A stretch of 64,000 nt of DNA, taken from contig NZ_CP157679.1 of assembly GCF_040105105.1 (NCBI RefSeq), positions 115,282-179,281 on the forward strand, read 5' to 3'. Shown in pieces: positions 45,719-54,534 of the stretch. The first letter of the stretch is position 1. Each line of letters starts with the position of its first letter. The stretch is from Polaromonas hydrogenivorans. GTDB taxonomy: Bacteria; Pseudomonadota; Gammaproteobacteria; Burkholderiales; Burkholderiaceae_C. Below the pieces are notes generated by a model, which was not told where the DNA came from, made no database searches, and was given only the letters and a program-made list of their open reading frames with translations. The translations under genes were made by a program, and so were the position numbers.

Positions 45719-47103
45719 GATTGCGTACCCTTAAAGCCGCGCGCAAGGTTGGCGAATTGTGGGATGTAGTATTGGTTTGCCCAGTACGTCCCCGTGCGCC
45801 GCTCGACGGCAGGCGCGGCCGGGCGCGGGACGAAAACTTTCACCCTTCCCTCGCCATCCGTTGCCAGCCACGAGGTCTGGCCTCGCGCAGCCATCACGTT
45901 CTTGTGGTAGTCCAGCAGCAGCGCGATTTGCTCATGCATGTTGCCCCCTGCATCCAGCTTGATCAGGCGCTTTAGCCTAATCAAGGCGGTTCCGGCGAGC
46001 GCAGCGCACAAGACGGTGTCGGTTTTCAAGATGGCGGCGCGGCGAGCCAGAGTTGCATCGTCGCGCTTGTACCGGCGCCAAGCGGTAACGATGTCATCGA
46101 TGCTCTGGCTCTGTTTCGACAGCATCAGCGTAAACAGCAAATCCAGATCGGTCAGGAATGGCTCGACTGCCAGCACATGCTCCAACTGCAGGCGATCGGC
46201 TTGCTGGCCGGCCTCTTGGCACAACGCCAGCGCGCGTGGGAAAACCCCGCTGGCCGACACCTCATTGCCCTGCTCAATATCATCGTTGAGCACGGACAGG
46301 ATGGCGCCGGCCGCGCCGCGGTCCAGGTCAGTTACGCGCAGCCAGTAATCGCGAGCATAGCTGCCTACTGATCCGGGGCTGGCGAACGCTGTCACGTAGC
46401 CACGCTTGAGTGCGGTGTCGACTTCGGAAAATAGCAGCGAAGGCGTCTTGCCTTCATGCGCCAGCAGCTGCTTGAAGTGGGCCAGCAGCGACGTTTCCAG
46501 TTTCTTCAATGGCGCTTGCGCACCGATGAATGCTTGCGCCTCCTGCCACAACGACGTCGCGCGTGCCCCGCCGTCATGGTACAGACGATCGAAAAAACCC
46601 ATCTCAACCATCGGCGTCTTGTAACGCCCGCTCACACCGAGCAAAAGTTGACGCACTAGCAATTGGTCGTCCTTGCTGAACTTCAGTGGGGTGTCGCCGT
46701 CACCCACTTTCCAGCGGCGCCGCGCCTTGCTGATTCCAAAGATGCCGCCGGTCACCGCCCTGGGCACCCAGGCCTCGTCGGCGTTCTGCAGATGAGAAAA
46801 AACAAACAGGTTTTCCAGATGAATCAGGCAAACCTGTTTGAATGCCAGGCTTTCTTTCGTCGAGTAGGCTTTCATCAATGCCGGTGACAACATGATCGAC
46901 TCGTCGCTAACCATGCGCCGAATGACGTGATGGTGGAACAGGTTCAGCGTATAACTGCGTACGTCATTTGAAATGGAGCTGATCCGGTTCCGAAATATCT
47001 TCTGGCCGAACGCGGACCAGATTGTCAGCAATCCAAGCGGATCGAGATTGATATCGCCGGCTATGTTGTCGTCATATTCGGTAAACAGATTTTTGAGATT
47101 CAT
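45715..47103 (-). CDS. Uncharacterised first protein of the helicase/nuclease operon
   Basis: 462 residues, family not recognised. Mostly helical with NLDPLGLLTIWSAFGQKIF and SYTLNLFHHHVIRRMVSDES near the N-terminus, and GGIFGISKARRRW and GVSGRYKTPMVEMGFFDRLY further on. Its build (DPLG...; a body of helices) recalls the poorly known third components that accompany PLD-nuclease/SNF2-helicase pairs, such as DUF6361-like proteins, but no homology can be claimed. It is first in the operon, so it may be the sensor or specificity factor. ATG at 47103; the stop overlaps the PLD start. Confidence 0.75.
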   Translation of the reverse strand: MNLKNLFTEYDDNIAGDINLDPLGLLTIWSAFGQKIFRNRISSISNDVRSYTLNLFHHHVIRRMVSDESIMLSPALMKAYSTKESLAFKQVCLIHLENLFVFSHLQNADEAWVPRAVTGGIFGISKARRRWKVGDGDTPLKFSKDDQLLVRQLLLGVSGRYKTPMVEMGFFDRLYHDGGARATSLWQEAQAFIGAQAPLKKLETSLLAHFKQLLAHEGKTPSLLFSEVDTALKRGYVTAFASPGSVGSYARDYWLRVTDLDRGAAGAILSVLNDDIEQGNEVSASGVFPRALALCQEAGQQADRLQLEHVLAVEPFLTDLDLLFTLMLSKQSQSIDDIVTAWRRYKRDDATLARRAAILKTDTVLCAALAGTALIRLKRLIKLDAGGNMHEQIALLLDYHKNVMAARGQTSWLATDGEGRVKVFVPRPAAPAVERRTGTYWANQYYIPQFANLARGFKGTQS

Positions 47104-47626
47104 ATACTTCTTGCGAGGTGGATAGCGCGCACGTGATTAACTGTGGGCAGCGCTTCTAGCAGCGAGGGAAAGCCTGCCATACGCCGGCCAGGGTAGCAAA
47201 GCGCCAAGTCACGCAAGGTACGCTTACCCAAGTAGGAGGCCTGAAGGAAATACCGGTCGCCTTTTCACTTCAGTGGCAAGAAAGCAAAACGCTCGTTGAA
47301 CTCGCTCTGGATGGTGTGAGATGTACGGCGGACTCCTCGGCCAGCACCTGCGTGTAGAGCCTGTTGCCCTGATTGAGCTTGTCCAGGGTCTGGGCCAGCC
47401 GGTAATCGAGCGTGTCGAGGGAAGCTGAAGGAGCAGGCATAGGGGCACATCATCAGTTCGGATGAACCTTACACTTGTGACTTATTGTTTCTATCGCGCC
47501 ATCTTAAGCGGTGCGCTGGACAGGCCATGTCGTTTTGAAAAATAAGTATTGGGCTTTTTCATGCACTGCCATGGGTTGCTGTCATCAACTTCATTTGATT
47601 GGTTCCAATGGGATTGAACTCTCACT
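47104..47626. promoter_or_regulatory. Divergent intergenic region of the defence island
   Basis: 523 bases separate the divergent operon and STAND gene, so promoters for both must lie here. It also holds a small broken gene on the minus strand (47268-47440: MPAPSASLDTLDYRLAQTLD, NQGNRLYTQVLAEES, then in another frame HTIQSEFNERFAFLPLK). No operator or regulator gene was recognised. Confidence 0.5.
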
Positions 47627-50600
47627 ATGCCATCGCCTGAACTCACAGGTGGTGCCGGATTTACCTTCGAGGACGCCGTGGCGGCCTGTTACCTCGCGGC
47701 CCTCGTCGGCGCTACGACGGCGCCGGGTCTCGGTTCGCGAGTAGTCCAGCGCGTCGCGCAACAGCAGGCGGAGGCCGGCGAGCCCCTGGATGACGTTATC
47801 GTCGATGCACTCGCACCGGCAGACGACTCTCTGATGCGGCTGTCCCTCCAGGTCAAGCGATCGTTCACAGTCTCGGACGCGGCCAGCAACACTGACTTTC
47901 GGGAGGTGATCCAGCGCAGCTGGCAGACCTTGCAGAAGCCGGATTTTCGTGAGCACGTCGATCGGGTGGGGGCCGCTACAGGAACCATTTCCGACGAGGC
48001 CTTTCGCAACTTCACCACCGTGTGCGAATGGGCGCGCGCGTCCGAATCGCCCGCCTCTTTCCTTCAGCGGTTCGGAGATAGTGGTGGCGCCTCGCAGTCG
48101 CACCGAGCGGTCGTCGACGCCGTGCGCAACTGCGCATTAGGAGACGCACGCCCGCTGCCGGGTGACGCCGTGTATCGGCTGTTCTCGCACCTAATCCTCA
48201 TCAAGTTTGATCTGTTACATGAGGGCTCGACTACCGAGGCAGACGTCCTGGCCAGCTTGCAACGCGCGCTGGCTGCCGGCCAGCAGGGGCGAGCGGAGGA
48301 GTTGTGGCGCCAGTTGCGACAACTCGCACGCGATGGGTCGGGCCGCAGGGAGGAGTTCAGCCGTGCCTCGGTTTTGCGGCGCTTGTCCTGCGGCGTCCGT
48401 TTCATTGGGTCACCAGCCCTGGCCGGCGACCTCCACGTGCTGCGGGAGAGCAGTCGCCATTGGCTGGCACAGCAGCCCAACGACATTGGCGGCGCGCAAG
48501 TCGATCGGACTGATCTGCGGGCGAAGCTCGTCGCCGAGATGGTGCGCCACCGGTTGACGCTGATCAAAGGTCTGCCAGGCACTGGCAAGACGGTCCTGCT
48601 GCATGACCTGCTCGCCCGGTATTCTGCGGGCGGGACCACGCTGCTGTTGACGGCAAACCGTCTTTCAGGGCGCAGCTGGGCTGAAAACGCGGTCGCGATG
48701 GGGTTGTCTACCGTCGCCATCGAGCCGCTCCTGGTTGAAGTCGCGGCAACGGGCCACGCGGTGTTGTTCATCGATGGCCTGGACCGCATCGTTCCAGAGC
48801 AGCGAGCCGTCATCACGGACGTGCTGGGCCAGATCCTCGACAGCCCGGCACTGAGCGAGTGGAAAATCGTCGCAACTGCGCGGGACGCGGGGATCGAGCC
48901 CCTGCGCAACTGGGTACCACCCGCGTTGATCTCCGGCAGCGGCGTTGGCTACATCGATGTCGAGAACCTGTCGGACGCTGAAGCGACTGGTCTTGCCGCG
49001 ACGCTGCCCGCGCTGCGGCCCTTGCTGACAGGTGGCGACGAGAGGGTGCGCGCCCTCGCCCGCCGCCCATTCTTCGCCTCGGTCCTGGCCCGCGGATTCT
49101 CCAGCGCGTCTTACCCCGCCGGGTTCGTGCCGCATTCTGAAGTCGACCTGATCAACGCGTGGTGGTTGCGCGGCGGCCACGACGCGCAAGACACACAGAC
49201 CCTGGCACGGCAACGGGCGTTGATCGAACTCGCACAACGCAGCGCGCCTGATCTCGGCCGCAACGTGCGAATTCGCGACCTGTCGCCGGCTACGCAAGCC
49301 GTCCTTCCGGTGCTACAGCAGGACGGGCTTGTCCAGCAAGTCCGGTCCGGACTGACAGCGCAGTTCGCTCACGACATCTTCTTCGAATGGGCGTTTCTGC
49401 ACTTGCTCCTGGACGAGGGTGAGAACTGGATCGCCGCCTTGACCGGCGCCGGCGAGCCACCCGCGCTGGCGCGTGTCGTCGAACTACTGTCGCAGGCGAC
49501 CTATGTCGAGTCGGTGCAGTGGGGGCAATACCTGAGAGCGCTCGAGGCGCCAGCCCTGAGGCCGCAATGGTTGAGGGCTTGGCTCATCGCTCCGGTCTAC
49601 ACGCCCGATTTCAACGAGCATGCCGAGACCTTCACCGCGACGCTCGCGGCGGAAGACCACCGACTGCTTGGCAAGCTGCTGGTGTGGATGCGAGCCGAGA
49701 AGACAACGCCAAACCCTTCTGTTCTGTCGGGCCAGCTGAATGGCGAAGTCCTGACGTCGGCCGACCGGATTCGAATCGCCGACCTGCTGGGTTGGCCGTC
49801 GGACTTCGGTGCCTGGGCTCGCCTGCTCACTTGGGCACTCGACCACATCGCCAAAATCCCAGACGATTGCCTGGCCGATCTTGTGGCGCTTTTCCAGACA
49901 TGGCAAGTGCCGTTGATGGACCTGCCGAACCCGGTCTCCCGTCGGATCGTTGAGCAATGTGCGACTTGGCTGCATGCGATCGAGGAGGCCCTGCAGTCGC
50001 CCCGATGGCGGTCAGCTGGTGAGGCGGAACCAGCCAAGCCAGCACCGCGTGTTCCCTCCGGTGTTGATTCGGAGTTGAGGTTTCTCGTGCTGCGCGCGGC
50101 ACGCAGTTTTCCTGGGGTGGTTGCCGCATACCTGGTCAAAATCGAGCCGATCGAAGGATTCCAGGAGTCTTCGTTCCACGAAATAATGTCCCAAACGCCC
50201 CTGCTTGCGCAGACGCATCCCGAGCTGCTTTCACAGATCGCCCGCAGGAGTTTCATGAACGAGCTGCCGGATGACCTGGAGGCCAGGCTGAGGCGGGAGT
50301 CAAAGGAGCGCTCGAGCCGTATCGCTAAAATCAGGGCCAAGCCGGAGGAGCAGCGCACGCGCCGGGAAAAACTGGCCCTTGAGCACCTTCCGATGTCGAT
50401 CATGGGGGGCAGTTCCCTTTCGTCTCACGACTGGAACCGGCTATCGATCGGCGCGGACTTCCAAGGCTACTTTCCGGCGTCCCCGCTACGCGAACCGTTC
50501 CACTCTTTGTTGACCCAAGCGCCGGCGATCGGCCACGCCCTGGTGCGCGAGCTCGCGCACCACGCCACGCTTGCCTGGCGCCAGCTGCATCATCACCTCG

Positions 50601-53011
50601 GAAGCCGGCTTACACCTATGCCGCTGGTGCTGGAGTTTCCATGGGGCCGCCAGGAGTTCTGGGGCAGCGCCCTTCACTACACATGGTCGCGTGGCCATGG
50701 CGGACCCAAGGCGCTGCAGTGCGCGATGATGGCCCTCGAGCGCTGGGCCCTGGCGCAGTTGGAATCGGGCCGGCCCGCCGGCGAGGTGTTGCAGGAGCTT
50801 CTGGAGGGGCATTCAAGCATCGCCGTTCTGGGTGTGGCGGTGCTCGTTGCTTTGCAATCGAGCGAGGTTTCGAGCGCGACCTTGCCCTTAGTGGGCAGCC
50901 AGCGGCTGTGGCGCCTGGATTTGGAGCGCAGCCTGCAGGAGGGACAGCTTCAGGCGGGGGGCCTCATGGGGTTCGACAGCAACGACATGCACCGCAAGGC
51001 GGTCATCGAAGCCGGAAGCCTGGCCGCGCGAAGCCTGGAAATCCGCTCGCTTGTCATCTTCTTTGCCCTTGGGTCAGACGCGGAACTACGCGCGGCGTGC
51101 CGGGCTGCACTTGAGCGCTTCCCTAGCCAGCTGGAACTCGAATACGAGGAAGAAGCGCAGAGCGAGGGACACATGGCGGAACTGCGCCGCAACGCGGAGT
51201 TGTGGGCCGAGTTCGGCCGTCAAGAAAACTACGTGACCACCCCGATTCCCGGTCGGGACGACGTGGTTGGAATCGAGTTGCGCAGCGCGCGGCACGCCGC
51301 TCCGGAAATCCAGGCAGCACGCGAGCGCCACGAGGAAATTTCCCGCGAGTCGCAGCTGTGGCTGTGGGTGCAGAAGTGCTTCGAGTCGGCGGCGCTGGCG
51401 CCGGAATTGTCGCCAGCCGAAGCCGTCAAGCGCGCGAAGGCAATGGCCGCGTCGGTCGCCGCAGGAACAGCGGCATCGCTGATGCCTGACCATGCGGTGG
51501 CGCATGGCTGCATCGCCGGCACTGCCGCGGCGGTAATCTGCTTGGAGGAGCCGGGCAAGGACGCCGCCTGGGCGCGCTCCACGTTGGATTCCTACCGGGG
51601 TCAAGCGGAGACACCCAGGGACGACATCAGGGCCGGGTCCCGGATTCCGTGGCACCCCAAGATATTTGTGGCTCGGGCGCTGGCAACCGATCTCAGAAAC
51701 GGCTGCGGTGATGCGGCCGATCGCGAGGCGCTTTACCGCTTGGTGGCCCATCCCTTGGAGGTGGTCTCGCTGGAGGCGCTGGAAGGTGTTCGCAGTTGCT
51801 GGGAGTGGGATCCGCATTTCGCATGGTGCGGGTTTAATCTGGGACTTCGCCTTGCGCAATACAGGCGAGCGCCGGATGGGCACAGGCTTGATCCGGCCAT
51901 CCGCAGCCGCATCGAAGAGGAGCGCAGGACTGGCGCAGTGTCCGAAGCGCTGTGTGAGTTGACGTCTACCGACGGTTTTCCATCGTGGGCACGGCCCATG
52001 CCGTCCTGGACACAAGAGACGCCGGATACCCGAGACCGGCATTGGCACGTCGAAGAAGATGGGTGGCGCAGGTCGGACGACATCTGGATCAGCGATTTTG
52101 CGTCGGCTGTGCTGCAGCGCGTCCCTGCCGAAGCCGTCATGCGTAGTCCGGCGAGGGATCGCTACGTCGAGGCCCTGGAAGCGTTCGTGGACTGGACCTT
52201 GGACACGCTGAATCCGGCGTGGCGGTCCGAGCGGCGTCGGGGACGGGAGCGGGATGGTGCTGACCAGCTTCAATGGCAACGCCAGTTGGGGCGCCTGCTG
52301 GCGGGTGTGGCAGAGTGGCTTCCCGAAGCGGAGTTTCGTGACAGGCTGCTGGCCGCCATCTTGGACCAGCCCGACGAGATCGCGATGCGCATGCTCGCCC
52401 CGTTCACGGGTGCCTTGGCTGCCTCGGGCGTCCTGGATGCGCCCCAGATGGACCCGCGCGTCCTCGGTCTGTTGGAGGTGGCCCTTGACCGGATGCTGGA
52501 GCACCGCGACTTTCACAGATCCCGCTACAGCGATGGAAGGCTCAGTGGCTTCGACCTGCCCGAGTTAATCAAGACGCTACTATTTGTAGCCGTCGAGGGC
52601 GCGAACGGCGCCATACGGTTTGCCAATGCGCGCTGGGGCGACTTGCCGCAAGTTCTGCCGCTGGTGGACAAGCTCATCCGTCAGGGAGGCTGGATACCCT
52701 ACGTGGCGGACCAGTTTGTCAAGCTGTGCGAGCAGGCCGGTGGCAACTATCCTGCGGAGGCGTTTGCTGATTTGATGCTGGCGCAAATAATTGACGGACG
52801 ATTGCCTTCCGGATGGAAGGGCACGCACATCCCGGCGGCGGTCGCCAGGTTGGTCCAGGCGCATGCGGATCGCCAGCACCCCTTGCCTACGATACTTGCC
52901 AGAAAGCTGCTGCATATCCTGGATGCCTTGGTGGATCTCGGGGACCGTCGCAGCGCTGCTCTGCAGCAGAGCGAATCCTTCCGTGGCGTGCGCCTGCCTT
53001 CCCGCAGTTGA
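47627..53011 (+). CDS. Giant STAND-like NTPase with nuclease-like N-terminus
   Basis: 1794 residues. Residues 1-110 resemble Cap4/DUF4297-type PD-(D/E)XK nucleases: GGAGFTFEDAVAACYLAALV, acidic PLDDVIVDAL (55-56) and LSLQVKRSF (Gln-x-Lys, 75-77). The NTPase core has Walker A LIKGLPGTGKTVLL (Lys321) and Walker B AVLFIDGLDRIVP (383-386), followed by winged-helix-like sequence to about residue 600. The remaining 1200 residues are helical, Trp- and Leu-rich and suited to a ligand-sensing platform. This layout (effector, STAND NTPase, large sensor) is that of antiviral Avs/NLR-like proteins. No other gene in the operon. Function is inferred; gene is intact. Confidence 0.82.
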   Translation: MPSPELTGGAGFTFEDAVAACYLAALVGATTAPGLGSRVVQRVAQQQAEAGEPLDDVIVDALAPADDSLMRLSLQVKRSFTVSDAASNTDFREVIQRSWQTLQKPDFREHVDRVGAATGTISDEAFRNFTTVCEWARASESPASFLQRFGDSGGASQSHRAVVDAVRNCALGDARPLPGDAVYRLFSHLILIKFDLLHEGSTTEADVLASLQRALAAGQQGRAEELWRQLRQLARDGSGRREEFSRASVLRRLSCGVRFIGSPALAGDLHVLRESSRHWLAQQPNDIGGAQVDRTDLRAKLVAEMVRHRLTLIKGLPGTGKTVLLHDLLARYSAGGTTLLLTANRLSGRSWAENAVAMGLSTVAIEPLLVEVAATGHAVLFIDGLDRIVPEQRAVITDVLGQILDSPALSEWKIVATARDAGIEPLRNWVPPALISGSGVGYIDVENLSDAEATGLAATLPALRPLLTGGDERVRALARRPFFASVLARGFSSASYPAGFVPHSEVDLINAWWLRGGHDAQDTQTLARQRALIELAQRSAPDLGRNVRIRDLSPATQAVLPVLQQDGLVQQVRSGLTAQFAHDIFFEWAFLHLLLDEGENWIAALTGAGEPPALARVVELLSQATYVESVQWGQYLRALEAPALRPQWLRAWLIAPVYTPDFNEHAETFTATLAAEDHRLLGKLLVWMRAEKTTPNPSVLSGQLNGEVLTSADRIRIADLLGWPSDFGAWARLLTWALDHIAKIPDDCLADLVALFQTWQVPLMDLPNPVSRRIVEQCATWLHAIEEALQSPRWRSAGEAEPAKPAPRVPSGVDSELRFLVLRAARSFPGVVAAYLVKIEPIEGFQESSFHEIMSQTPLLAQTHPELLSQIARRSFMNELPDDLEARLRRESKERSSRIAKIRAKPEEQRTRREKLALEHLPMSIMGGSSLSSHDWNRLSIGADFQGYFPASPLREPFHSLLTQAPAIGHALVRELAHHATLAWRQLHHHLGSRLTPMPLVLEFPWGRQEFWGSALHYTWSRGHGGPKALQCAMMALERWALAQLESGRPAGEVLQELLEGHSSIAVLGVAVLVALQSSEVSSATLPLVGSQRLWRLDLERSLQEGQLQAGGLMGFDSNDMHRKAVIEAGSLAARSLEIRSLVIFFALGSDAELRAACRAALERFPSQLELEYEEEAQSEGHMAELRRNAELWAEFGRQENYVTTPIPGRDDVVGIELRSARHAAPEIQAARERHEEISRESQLWLWVQKCFESAALAPELSPAEAVKRAKAMAASVAAGTAASLMPDHAVAHGCIAGTAAAVICLEEPGKDAAWARSTLDSYRGQAETPRDDIRAGSRIPWHPKIFVARALATDLRNGCGDAADREALYRLVAHPLEVVSLEALEGVRSCWEWDPHFAWCGFNLGLRLAQYRRAPDGHRLDPAIRSRIEEERRTGAVSEALCELTSTDGFPSWARPMPSWTQETPDTRDRHWHVEEDGWRRSDDIWISDFASAVLQRVPAEAVMRSPARDRYVEALEAFVDWTLDTLNPAWRSERRRGRERDGADQLQWQRQLGRLLAGVAEWLPEAEFRDRLLAAILDQPDEIAMRMLAPFTGALAASGVLDAPQMDPRVLGLLEVALDRMLEHRDFHRSRYSDGRLSGFDLPELIKTLLFVAVEGANGAIRFANARWGDLPQVLPLVDKLIRQGGWIPYVADQFVKLCEQAGGNYPAEAFADLMLAQIIDGRLPSGWKGTHIPAAVARLVQAHADRQHPLPTILARKLLHILDALVDLGDRRSAALQQSESFRGVRLPSRS

Positions 53012-53196
53012 GTCGGCAGCTTGGCTAAGCGAGCACCCGTGAGTGCCGCAGGCACGCTTGGTTGGAAGTGAAGTTGCCCCGTTTCCACGGGCGCATTGGC
53101 AATATACGCTGGCTGAGCAGGTATAGCCTGGTCGGCCAGCGTCAGGGGCGCCAAGCCTGCTCGGCGGATGAAGCAAATGCAGGCTTACAGGAGCGC

Positions 53197-53506
53197 CTAG
53201 TGTTCCCGGCAATACGCCAGCCCACCAAACCGCTGGGCGTTGTTCCAGCAAAACTTGCCTTCGGGAAAGCTGATCTTGACCGCGCAGCGCGCACACCAGG
53301 CGTTTGGCCGGCTCTGCGGACGGCCCGATCACGGCAGGCGGCGGTGGCGCCGGGGTCTGGGCTCGGGCGGGCGCGGTGAATGGAGGCGCTGGCGCCGACA
53401 ACGCAGGCGCTGGCATCACTGCTTTGCCCGGTGCGTGGCCGCATGAAGTCGGGCAGCTCGAGCCAGTCGGCTGGCCGGTGCTGCCTTTTCTGCCGAGAAA
53501 AGGCAC
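53197..53506 (-). pseudogene. Zinc-ribbon tail of a lost nuclease-like protein, frameshifted
   Basis: One minus frame gives a Pro/Ala linker (APARAQTPAPPPPAVIGPSA, EPAKRLV). A one-base shift gives CARCAVKISFPEGKFCWNNA then QRFGGLAYCREH and a stop at 53197-53199: a C-x2-C...C...C zinc-binding tail. Such tails end NERD or Mrr-like restriction proteins; the catalytic part is absent. Confidence 0.5.
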
Positions 53507-53542
53507 CGCGAAGCCGCCGCGTCGCCCGCGCCATTTATTGCG

Positions 53543-53836
53543 TTATCGACTCGGCTTGAACTCGAAATAGGCTTCAGCCGATTCGCCCAGCGTGCGAAAG
53601 CCGGCCTGCCGGGCCAGGTCGCACGCCTTTTGCCATTGGGTCGCCAGGACGACCTCGGCCTTGTCCAGCTGATCGTTGCCGCTTTCGCTCACGCCGAGCC
53701 AGGCGCGGTAGGCGGGCAAGACGTCATCGGGCCCGCCCAGCGCCTTTTCCAGCGCGCGGCGGTACTGGTCCTCGGCTTTGACGCGCACGTCTTGCGGAAT
53801 CTCCGGAAAATCCTCGAGGGTGATGGTGTAGCGCAT
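53543..53836 (-). CDS. Small hypothetical protein
   Basis: 97 residues starting MRYTITLEDFPEIPQDVRVK; helical, with GGPDDVLPAYRAWLGV and a C-terminal AEVVLATQWQKACDLARQ. No recognised family; the start is set by a GGCGGGT ribosome-like sequence and by the loss of protein character upstream. It lies near the partition region and may be plasmid core. Confidence 0.5.
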   Translation of the reverse strand: MRYTITLEDFPEIPQDVRVKAEDQYRRALEKALGGPDDVLPAYRAWLGVSESGNDQLDKAEVVLATQWQKACDLARQAGFRTLGESAEAYFEFKPSR

Positions 53837-53945
53837 ACCCGCCAGTATGCCGCCGAGCCGGGTCATGCGCATCGTGCGCGCCTTCAAAAGTCGTCGGGAG
53901 TGCCTTTGGCTGATGCGGGCCAGCGGGCATGCACAATCGCAGCCC

Positions 53946-54180
53946 ATGCCTATTGATCAGATTGCCATTGCCCTGTTCGGCGCGCTCGCCGCCTGGCTTT
54001 CCCAGGAAAGCCGCGAGGCCTGCAGGCGCTGGGCCTCCCATCTTTGGCATGCTGGGCCAGGCGCTTCTGGTTCTATACCTCCTGGCAAGCTGGGCAGTGG
54101 CGCATCTTTGCCGTGTCGGTGTTCTGCGCCGTTGCATGGATGTAGGGGCTGTGGCTGCACTGGCTGGCGCCGCACCTTGA
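53946..54180 (+). pseudogene. Frameshifted small membrane protein
   Basis: MPIDQIAIALFGALAAWLSQ starts at 53946. After frameshifts the sequence RRFWFYTSWQAGQWRIFAVS and VFCAVAWM...GLWLHWLAPHL continues to 54180. Joined, it gives two or three hydrophobic segments of a small membrane protein, broken by at least two lesions and a stop. Confidence 0.5.
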
Positions 54181-54534
54181 TCAGCCAGCAGCCAGCAGCC
54201 AGCCCTGCTACTGCGCCTTCGGCAGCAAGAAAGACACCACGCGCGGAAAATTAATGCGCAACCGACATGCAAGGTAAGCCAAGGCTACCGGGCAAGGCGG
54301 AGGCGGTCGAGCACTGCATTGCGATCATCCGACGGCACCTGTGAACATAATTAAAGCTAGCGGAAGATAGCCGATAGGCCATTGCGCCTTCAGCGGTCAG
54401 GCTTCGATTGACAGGCTTAAGGCAAAACGGTGTGCGCTCCAGGTGCGGCCCTTGAACACGGGGCCACCATGGAGGTCGAACCGCCGGCGGAACTGAAAGG
54501 GCGTCCCCTTTTCCAGGGACACGGGATGATGGGT
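54181..54534. other. Spacer downstream of parB, no gene seen
   Basis: About 350 bases; only chance frames. No clear terminator for parB was found. Confidence 0.4.

Noticed and set aside
40159..47103. Standard DISARM system
   Set aside because: No DUF1998 (DrmB) protein and no methyltransferase accompany the helicase and PLD protein.
51086..52516. 476-codon minus-strand open frame
   Set aside because: Antisense to the STAND gene; composition is rich in Arg/Pro/His as expected of a shadow frame.
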